Assembly (NCBI GenBank): GCA_910577155.1
Contig: CAJTMS010000080.1
Coordinates: forward strand, 1 to 5,324
Direction: 5' to 3'
DNA from: an uncultured Mailhella sp.
GTDB taxonomy: Bacteria; Desulfobacterota; Desulfovibrionia; Desulfovibrionales; Desulfovibrionaceae
Length of the DNA stretch: 5,324 bases
Position numbers and translations under genes: made by a program. A model generated the notes under the pieces. That model was not told the DNA's origin, made no database searches, and saw only the letters and a program-made list of their open reading frames with translations. Positions 1 to 4,486 of this stretch are shown in pieces. Within the stretch, counting starts at the first letter, position 1. Each line of letters starts with the position of its first letter.

Positions 1-13
1 TCCGGAGGCCGGG

Positions 14-30
14 TGTGGGCAGCGCCCACA
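14..30. repeat. GC-rich hairpin (7-bp perfect inverted repeat)
   Basis: TGTGGGC at 14-20 pairs perfectly with GCCCACA at 24-30 around the 3-nt loop AGC. No T-run follows, so it does not look like an intrinsic terminator. It sits in a short GC-rich patch (1-35) that contrasts with the AT-rich DNA from about 60 onward and may mark the edge of a different sequence block. Its role is unknown; a regulatory or mobile-element end structure is possible but not shown. Confidence 0.4.
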
Positions 31-128
31 TAACGTATTTCTGCTGCTAATGCCTGATTGGTATGCAGAAAAATCAAAATACATGTATAAACATAAGCAG
101 ACTGGCAATACTATTATCAAGGAAGAAA

Positions 129-159
129 TTCGACAACATAAAACCAATACGATTCGACA
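129..159 (-). promoter_or_regulatory. Two tandem Spo0A-box-like motifs
   Basis: TTCGACA occurs at 129-135 and again at 153-159, same orientation, start-to-start distance 24 bp. The shared core extends to ATTCGACA followed by A/G and CA. The reverse complement, TGTCGAA, is the consensus 0A box bound by phosphorylated Spo0A in endospore formers. I found no other exact copy in the window. The pair lies 207-237 nt upstream of the MATE start, so it could act on a promoter between about 160 and 350, although I see no clear sigma-A promoter there. The match is direct; binding is inference, and a chance repeat or coding sequence (frame 2-208 runs through it) cannot be excluded. Confidence 0.28.
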
Positions 160-208
160 GCAAATGTCTACATATCTAATTTTTATCAAAAAAGATTTTT
201 ACCCATAG

Positions 209-365
209 ACACAAAATTTTTTACAGCCTCGATTTGGATATATTTTTCAAAGTAATTGAAAAAATGCTTCGTAATATTTCTTGAAAAAGTTAGAGCTGTC
301 GGCAAAAAAACGGCAGCTACATTTCAAAATAGAAACTTAGGAAACTAATAAATGGAAGTATAATA
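209..365 (+). promoter_or_regulatory. AT-rich leader of the MATE gene with a hairpin at 294-318
   Basis: This stretch has no reading frame worth calling and lies directly before the MATE start. AGCTGTCG at 294-301 pairs with CGGCAGCT at 311-318 (8 bp including one G-T pair) around a 9-nt A-rich loop. No T-run follows, so it is not a typical terminator; its position 47 nt before the start codon is compatible with an mRNA leader structure. A GGAAG ribosome binding site lies at 354-358, 7 nt before the ATG at 366. I could not find a convincing -35/-10 pair with proper spacing. Confidence 0.35.
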
Positions 366-1375
366 ATGAAAACAAAGAATGTTGATTATTTAAACGGGAA
401 ACTTTTCCCAATGATTTTAAAATTTTCTATACCAGCGGCTATTTCGTTATTGATAACAGCTATTTATAACATAGTAGATAGAATGTTTGTTGGTAATTTT
501 AATGGTACTTCTGCTTTGGCTGGGCTATCTGTTTGTTTTCCGGCCATAATGAATTTGAAAAAATGAATCAATCTTTTGGAAATGCGTTACTGCTTGTATG
601 TATATTTGAAATAATATTAAGTGCTGTATTACTTATATTTGCAAATCCAATTTTGCATATTTTTGGAGTTACAGAAACAGCCTACCCTTACGCAATCTTA
701 TATTATAGAATAGTGTCTTTAGGATGTATTTTTCAAGGACTATCTCAACTGTTTTGTGATTTTGTCCGTGTTTCCGGGAAACCGGTTTTGGGAATGTGCG
801 TGACGGGGATAGGAGCAGTAACAAATATTATTTTGGACGCTATATTTATCATCATTTTTGACTGGGGTGTAGCAGGAGCCGCCGGCGCAACGGTAATAGG
901 GCAAATCTTTTCAGCTCTTTTGGGAGCATATTTAATATTTGGGAATAAGACGCAGGTTCAGATTTCAAGAGATGTTTTTCATTTGGATAAAGAACTTTGT
1001 TTAAAAATTATTTCTTGTGGATTTGCTTTCTGGGTTGCACAAATGGCCATGGGCTTTATCAGCCTTGTGTATAACAGCCAATTAGGAAAGTATGGTGGAG
1101 ATATTACAATCAGTGTTTATGCTGTTGTTTCCAGTGTTATGACTTTTGTTATCATGCCCGCAAGCGGTATCAGCCAGGGGATTCAACCCATTGTCGGAAA
1201 CAATTACGGCGCTGGAAACTATAAAAGGATAATGCAGACACTTTTTCAGGCTGCTCTGTTTTCCGTGTCAATCACTTGTTTTATTTGGTTAGCTGTACTA
1301 TTCTTTCCCAAACAAATACTTGCGGCATTTCTTTCAATATGGCTTGTTTTCAAAGAGAAAAAAAGAATGTTATAA
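366..1375 (+). pseudogene. MATE-family multidrug efflux protein, broken by internal deletions
   Basis: MATE transporters are about 450-residue, 12-helix membrane proteins that export drugs in exchange for Na+ or H+. The start at 366 has a GGAAG site 7 nt upstream and opens with a typical MATE N-terminus (FSIPAAISLLITAIYNIVDR, then MFVGN and ALAGLSVCFP). This frame stops at 566. The protein resumes in another frame from about 542 (GHNEFEKMNQSFGNALLLV) and continues with family-typical stretches such as FCDFVRVSGKPVLGM, IGQIFSALLGAYLIFG and MPASGISQGIQPIVGNNYGA. Relative to the family, roughly 25-30 residues between helices 1 and 2 are missing at about 540-545, with a frameshift. Near 1328-1335 the reading passes from FFPKQILAAF to LSIWLVFKEKKRML, which resembles the extreme C-terminus of such proteins, so about 100 residues appear lost there as well. 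The TTG at 533 that begins the longer frame is not a real start. The product is almost certainly non-functional. Confidence 0.85.
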
Positions 1376-1427
1376 GCCGGAGCATGGAAAGCAGCAAAAA
1401 GGGCTATTTAGCCAGGGCAATTATAGA

Positions 1428-1456
1428 TTGCTTTATCTTATAGAAAAGAATAATAT
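1428..1456 (+). promoter_or_regulatory. Candidate sigma-A promoter for the LysR remnant
   Basis: TTGCTT at 1428-1433 and TAATAT at 1451-1456 are separated by exactly 17 bp, a good match to the -35/-10 pattern. They lie 42-70 nt before the LysR start at 1498, which also has a GGAGGTG ribosome binding site at 1480-1486. A TATAAT at 1467-1472 lacks a partner -35 box. The expression signals seem intact although the gene is broken. Confidence 0.4.
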
Positions 1457-1497
1457 ACATAATAGTTATAATTGGTGTGGGAGGTGTAAATAACATT

Positions 1498-1799
1498 ATG
1501 GAAATTAGAGTTTTGAAATATTTTCTGATGGTTGCCAGAGAAGAAAATTCCGGCACAAATATCCCCTTGTGCAGTTTAGTGTTCACAGCGCAATCGCAGA
1601 TGATATTAAAGAACGGATTGAAAAAGGGACTTTAGATATAGGGCTTCTGATGGAGCCTGTGGATGTTGGGAAGTATAAATTTATCCGTATGCCGCAGAAA
1701 GAAAAATGGGGTATATTGGTAAGGAAAGATTCTGAATTGGCCAGTTGGTTTGGGGATTATGTGGATTTATATATTTATCAACGAATCTCCGTGACTTAA
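1498..1799 (+). pseudogene. LysR-family transcriptional regulator, internally deleted and truncated
   Basis: LysR regulators (about 300 residues) have an N-terminal winged helix-turn-helix and a C-terminal ligand-binding domain. ATG at 1498 follows GGAGGTG at 1480-1486 and gives MEIRVLKYFLMVAREEN, the first helix of a LysR DNA-binding domain. At about 1547 the sequence jumps, in another frame, to FRHKYPLVQFSVHSAIADDI, the start of the ligand-binding domain, and continues through IKERIEKGTLDIGLLMEPVD and WGILVRKDSELA to about 1742. The rest of the DNA-binding domain and the linker, about 100 residues, are missing. After DSELA the family pattern is lost, and the frame ends with unrelated residues at a TAA (1797-1799), so the last third is also gone. 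The GTG at 1569 is an internal codon. It probably once regulated the adjacent MATE gene, a common pairing. No functional regulator can be made. Confidence 0.8.
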
Positions 1800-1804
1800 A
1801 CCGT

Positions 1805-1996
1805 TACCGCAAGAGCGTCATACGTGACACTTATCTGTCTTCCTGGTATTGGAGAATCAGGCAGAAGAAGGGGGTAAAAAAAGCCATTATTGCCCTTGCC
1901 AGAAAACTTCTCGTAATCATTTCTGATTTTTTGTATTACCAATATTTCACTGACAGCAGCCGTTTTTATGACTGCCTTATTGTGATACTTTCATAA
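1805..1996 (+). pseudogene. IS110-family transposase, C-terminal remnant
   Basis: The frame reads YRKSVIRDTYLSSWYWRIRQ followed by KKGVKKAIIALARKLLVII (about 1811-1921). This is the typical C-terminal block of IS110/IS116/IS902 transposases: a pattern like R-x-D-T-Y-L-S-x-x-Y-x-R-I, then a basic stretch, then A-I-x-A-x-A-R-x-L-L-V-I-I. These proteins carry an N-terminal DEDD RuvC-like catalytic domain and a C-terminal domain with a catalytic Ser; both catalytic regions lie upstream and are absent here. After LLVII the expected Y-H-x-L continuation is replaced by unrelated residues running to a TAA at 1994-1996. No insertion-sequence ends can be defined (IS110 elements usually lack terminal inverted repeats). 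The fragment abuts the point where LysR similarity stops, so an insertion or an IS-associated deletion may have truncated that gene. Confidence 0.65.
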
Positions 1997-2033
1997 TTGT
2001 TGAAAACATTTGTTGTCAAGGTTCAGTTCTTGG

Positions 2034-2071
2034 CTACGAGTTTTATTTTCGTAGAAAAGGGTTGTTTTTTT
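2034..2071 (+). terminator. Weak terminator-like hairpin
   Basis: CTACGA at 2034-2039 pairs with TCGTAG at 2049-2054 around a 9-nt loop, and a run of seven T follows at 2065-2071. The stem is only 6 bp with moderate GC, and 10 nt separate it from the T-run, so it would be an inefficient terminator at best. It could insulate the ABC operon from the remnants upstream. Confidence 0.22.
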
Positions 2072-2091
2072 AACAGAAATATTAGTATAAT
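2062..2091 (+). promoter_or_regulatory. Candidate sigma-A promoter of the ABC exporter operon
   Basis: TTGTTT at 2062-2067 and a perfect TATAAT at 2086-2091 are separated by 18 bp. This would place transcription start near 2098, leaving a leader of roughly 70 nt before the first gene. It is the best -35/-10 pair between the pseudogenes and the operon. AT-richness makes a chance match possible. Confidence 0.42.
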
Positions 2092-2158
2092 AAATATATA
2101 AAAATTGATAATGCTATAAAAAATCGGAAAAAACCAAGTCTATGGTTGTTTGAAGTAT

Positions 2159-2164
2159 GGAGAA
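2159..2164 (+). promoter_or_regulatory. RBS deciding the start of the first permease
   Basis: GGAGAA at 2159-2164 lies 7 nt before the ATG at 2172 (9 nt counted from GGAG). The earlier in-frame ATG at 2157 overlaps this site and has no Shine-Dalgarno sequence of its own, so 2172 is the preferred start. Confidence 0.55.
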
Positions 2165-2171
2165 AAAGCGT

Positions 2172-2927
2172 ATGAGGCATGTGTTGGCAACGGATATAAA
2201 AAACAATATCCGAAGCGTTCGTTTTATTTTGGGGATCCTGCTAATCGCTTCAGCTGCCCTGATATCTGAGCATGAGATGCTACAGAAGATCATAAATGCA
2301 GGTGGCTCTGCGGAGGGACCGGGCTGGTTCGTGGCATACTCTTATTGTATGAACAGCGTTAATATGCTTTTGTTCGTTCCCATTGCTGTTGCTTTTGCAG
2401 GCGGAGAAAACACGGAGGCGGAGCTGCACAGCCGTTTTTTCCTGTTCAGTTATATCCGTTCAGGCAGAAAACAGTATCTCATAGGAAAAGCGGCAGGGCT
2501 TCTGGCCTCCGGCGGCTTGACGGCCTTTTTTGCCATGGTGTTCCTTCTTGTGATCTGTATACTAAGGTTCGGGCAGTATCCCTCTTTGTTCGATGGAAAC
2601 TATGTTATAGCTGTGCTTGCGGGTAGAACGGCCGTAAGTTTTCTGCGGCTGTTTTTAAACGGCGCTTTTTGGGCGCTGGTTGGCGGTTTGGCGGCGGTCA
2701 TAACCAAAAACCGCTATATGTCTTATGCCGTTCCTTTTATTCTTTATTATGTCCTGACCGTATTTCAGGAGCGTTACTATCAAAAAGCATTCTTTATGAA
2801 CCCCCGCTATTGGGCAGCGTCTATTTATTACAATGATATTTTCTGTATCGCTATATTAGCGGTTGGCACTTTTTTGGCAGCACTTATCTTTATGTGCGCA
2901 ATAGAAAGAAGGTTGCGGTATGCGTGA
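2172..2927 (+). CDS. ABC-2-type exporter membrane subunit (first permease)
   Basis: A 251-residue integral membrane protein from ATG 2172 (256 residues if translation began at 2157). About six hydrophobic segments can be seen, near residues 17-32, 63-78, 107-131, 145-175, 183-200 and 224-243. This fits the six-helix membrane subunit of ABC-2 exporters. The N-terminus is short and basic, as expected for a cytoplasmic end, and a charged loop around residues 79-106 (SRFFLFSYIRSGRKQYLIGK) lies between helices 2 and 3, where ABC-2 permeases contact their ATPase. The gene overlaps the next permease by 8 nt, and the ATPase follows, so the three products probably form one transporter. No conserved motif reveals the substrate. 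Subfamily assignment is by topology and gene context only; it resembles the 240-260-residue permeases of lantibiotic-immunity (LanE/LanG) and other peptide exporters. Confidence 0.75.
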   Translation: MRHVLATDIKNNIRSVRFILGILLIASAALISEHEMLQKIINAGGSAEGPGWFVAYSYCMNSVNMLLFVPIAVAFAGGENTEAELHSRFFLFSYIRSGRKQYLIGKAAGLLASGGLTAFFAMVFLLVICILRFGQYPSLFDGNYVIAVLAGRTAVSFLRLFLNGAFWALVGGLAAVITKNRYMSYAVPFILYYVLTVFQERYYQKAFFMNPRYWAASIYYNDIFCIAILAVGTFLAALIFMCAIERRLRYA

Positions 2928-3813
2928 TATTAAACAGGCTTTTCGTATTGCATGCCAGAATTTTTCCGGATGGGGAAAAAATCCGAGGATCTGGATGACC
3001 TTCATTCTGGCGGCTGTATTATGTCTGATGCTATCGGATCAGATTATTTCCCATGCGATAAAATATGAAACAATCCTTCAAGTATTCGAGCCGTTTATCT
3101 GGACATATGGGGACGCGTCCTCTGTTATGCTTTCCTCTCTGCTTTTGATTCTGCTCTTTGCGGACATGCCGTTTATCAGTCAGGCAACTCCGTATTGGCT
3201 TGTACGTACAAAACGAAAGGTATGGCTTGCGGGTCAGATTATCTATGTGATTCTGGCAACCGTGATCTATAATATCTTTTTGGCAGTGATGCTTGGAATC
3301 ATGGGAGCTCCCTTTTCCTTTACGGGGAATGTGTGGAGCGAGACAGCGGCGATGCTGGGCTATGGCGGTGGGGAGAGTATAACCGTTCCTGTTTCGATAA
3401 AAACAATGGAAAGCTCCACTCCTTACGGCTGCGCGGCTATCGTATTTGGACTTGTACTTTTGTATACTCTTTTTATTGCGGTTCTCATGTTGTTTTTAAA
3501 TCTAACTGCAAGAAATATGGCAGGGGTGATCGGTGCTTTTGCAGTCAGTCTGTATGGGCTGCTGCTGAATCCGAATATTCTCCGGGAGTTGTTTCATTTT
3601 ACAGGGAATCAGGCATACAGGGCGAACGTACTCTGCGGCTGGCTATCTCCGCTGAACCACGCTACCTTCCCCATGCACAGCTTTGGCTATGATTACCTGC
3701 CGGGGATTGGGGCGAGCATGTCCATATTTGTGGTATTGATCACAGCACTGATCATTTTGTCAGCCGTCCGGATCCGAGGTTATAGTTTCTCTTTTACGCA
3801 GATGAACGAATAA
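2920..3813 (+). CDS. ABC-2-type exporter membrane subunit (second permease)
   Basis: A 297-residue membrane protein. ATG 2920 overlaps the end of the preceding gene (stop 2925-2927) by 8 nt and has AGAAGG at 2907-2912 as ribosome binding site, an arrangement typical of translational coupling. Hydrophobic segments lie near residues 27-45, 66-83, 102-127, 170-195, 200-216 and 260-284, giving the same six-helix plan as its neighbour. A charged loop around residues 90-101 (YWLVRTKRKVW) again sits between helices 2 and 3. It is longer than the first permease, mainly through a loop of about 40 residues between helices 3 and 4 (128-169) containing GYGGGES, predicted to lie outside the cell. The two permeases are dissimilar in sequence, so the exporter would be a heterodimer. 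The TAA at 3811-3813 directly abuts an ATG of the following gene. The substrate is unknown. Confidence 0.75.
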   Translation: MRDIKQAFRIACQNFSGWGKNPRIWMTFILAAVLCLMLSDQIISHAIKYETILQVFEPFIWTYGDASSVMLSSLLLILLFADMPFISQATPYWLVRTKRKVWLAGQIIYVILATVIYNIFLAVMLGIMGAPFSFTGNVWSETAAMLGYGGGESITVPVSIKTMESSTPYGCAAIVFGLVLLYTLFIAVLMLFLNLTARNMAGVIGAFAVSLYGLLLNPNILRELFHFTGNQAYRANVLCGWLSPLNHATFPMHSFGYDYLPGIGASMSIFVVLITALIILSAVRIRGYSFSFTQMNE

Positions 3814-3815
3814 AT

Positions 3816-3820
3816 GGAGG
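3816..3820 (+). promoter_or_regulatory. RBS deciding the start of the ATPase gene
   Basis: GGAGG at 3816-3820 stands 5 nt before the ATG at 3826. The upstream in-frame ATG at 3814 overlaps this site and lacks its own, so translation most likely begins at 3826. The same GGAGG plus 5-nt arrangement precedes the lipoprotein gene (4477-4481). Confidence 0.65.
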
Positions 3821-3825
3821 ACAAA

Positions 3826-4467
3826 ATGGAATATGCAATCAGACTGAAGGGACTGACAAAATCCTTTCAAAAAGAAAAAGTACTGAAGGATATTAACCAT
3901 GATTTTGAAAAAGGGAAGATCCATGGGATCATGGGCTTTAACGGCTCAGGAAAAACTGTAATGTTTAAATGCATTTGCGGATTTTTACGACCTGAGAGCG
4001 GCACAGTCATCGTAGGGGGAAAGCAGATCGGAAAGGAGGTGGATTTTCCGGATTCCGTAGGGATTATCATTGAAAATCCCGGTTTCCTTTTGGGCCTCAG
4101 CGGTTTTGCGAACTTGAAAAGACTGGCATCTCTGAAGCATTGTATTTCCGATGACGATGTGAGGGCGGCGATGCGGGCTCTGGGGCTTGATCCTCTGTCC
4201 AAAAAGAAGGTGGGACAGTATTCTCTTGGAATGAGGGAACGTCTTGGTATCGCGCAGGCGATTATGGAAGATCCGGAGCTTTTGATATTGGACGAGCCCT
4301 TTAATGGTTTGGACAAGCAGGGGGCCGGTGAGGTCTGCGAACTTTTACGGGGACTAAAGGAGCGGGGAAAGACTGTTCTTGTCGCAGCGCATAACATGCT
4401 GGAGATCGAATGGCTCTGTGATACGATCTGTGAGATGGATGCAGGCATCCTGACACAGATTAAATAA
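3826..4467 (+). CDS. ABC exporter ATP-binding subunit with Glu at the Q-loop
   Basis: A 213-residue nucleotide-binding protein from ATG 3826 (217 from 3814). It should hydrolyse ATP at the inner face of the membrane to power the two upstream permeases. All ABC motifs are visible, numbered from 3826: Walker A GFNGSGKT (37-44), a Q-loop position in IIIENPGF where Glu83 replaces the usual Gln, signature YSLGMRERLG (132-141) in place of LSGGQ, Walker B LLILDEP (152-158) with catalytic Glu157, D-loop NGLD (160-163) and switch His189 in VAAHN. The domain is short and lacks a C-terminal extension. Glu at the Q-loop is described as the E-loop of LanF lantibiotic-immunity ATPases but also occurs in other Firmicute ABC-2 exporters such as BcrA-like proteins, so it suggests a peptide or antibiotic substrate without proving one. 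The TAA at 4465-4467 is 19 nt before the lipoprotein gene. Confidence 0.88.
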   Translation: MEYAIRLKGLTKSFQKEKVLKDINHDFEKGKIHGIMGFNGSGKTVMFKCICGFLRPESGTVIVGGKQIGKEVDFPDSVGIIIENPGFLLGLSGFANLKRLASLKHCISDDDVRAAMRALGLDPLSKKKVGQYSLGMRERLGIAQAIMEDPELLILDEPFNGLDKQGAGEVCELLRGLKERGKTVLVAAHNMLEIEWLCDTICEMDAGILTQIK

Positions 4468-4486
4468 AAATGATACGGAGGAAAAA

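Larger units (their letters stand above)
2..208 (+). other. Unrecognised open frame, no start, truncated by the window edge
   Basis: One frame stays open from the left edge to a TAG at 206-208, 68 codons in AT-rich DNA where stops are frequent. It could be the 3' end of a gene starting upstream. The only internal ATG that would leave a sizeable product is at 50-52 (52 codons) and has no convincing ribosome binding site. The product is polar and basic, with a stretch rich in Lys, Gln, Thr and Ile, and I recognise no family in it. Against it being a gene, it runs through a perfect GC-rich hairpin at 14-30 and through two repeated TTCGACA motifs, both more typical of non-coding DNA. The other two forward frames stop at 31-33 and 48-50, so the end of an upstream gene in one of those frames is equally possible. 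Confidence 0.15.
1922..2156 (+). other. AT-rich intergenic region before the ABC operon
   Basis: Beyond the transposase similarity this stretch holds no recognised gene. It contains a weak hairpin with a nearby T-run (2034-2071), a candidate promoter (2062-2091) and, further down, a small inverted repeat AACCA (2132-2136) / TGGTT (2143-2147) between promoter and start codon that might be an operator or a leader hairpin. Neither hairpin is strong enough to assign a function. Confidence 0.4.

Noticed and set aside
359..364. TATAAT directly before the MATE ATG as a promoter -10 box
   Set aside because: It is one base from the start codon, overlaps the RBS-to-start spacer and has no -35 partner; a well-placed GGAAG favours a normal leader.
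1401..1413. GGCTATTTAGCC palindrome after the MATE gene as a terminator
   Set aside because: The stem is only 4 bp with a tetraloop and no T-run follows.
1404..1586. 60-codon minus-strand frame over the MATE-LysR gap
   Set aside because: It runs antisense across the LysR start, promoter and RBS. Its end (QSIIALAK) superficially resembles the IS110 piece KAIIALAR, but the similarity is too short to claim an inverted copy.
1745..1810. TTG at 1745 as the start of a transposase gene
   Set aside because: There is no RBS, the first ~20 residues do not match the family, and the catalytic part of the protein is absent; this is read-through into a remnant.
3333..3692. 119-codon forward frame inside the second permease
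   Set aside because: It lies wholly inside the well-supported permease in another frame, has no RBS and gives a composition unlike a real protein.
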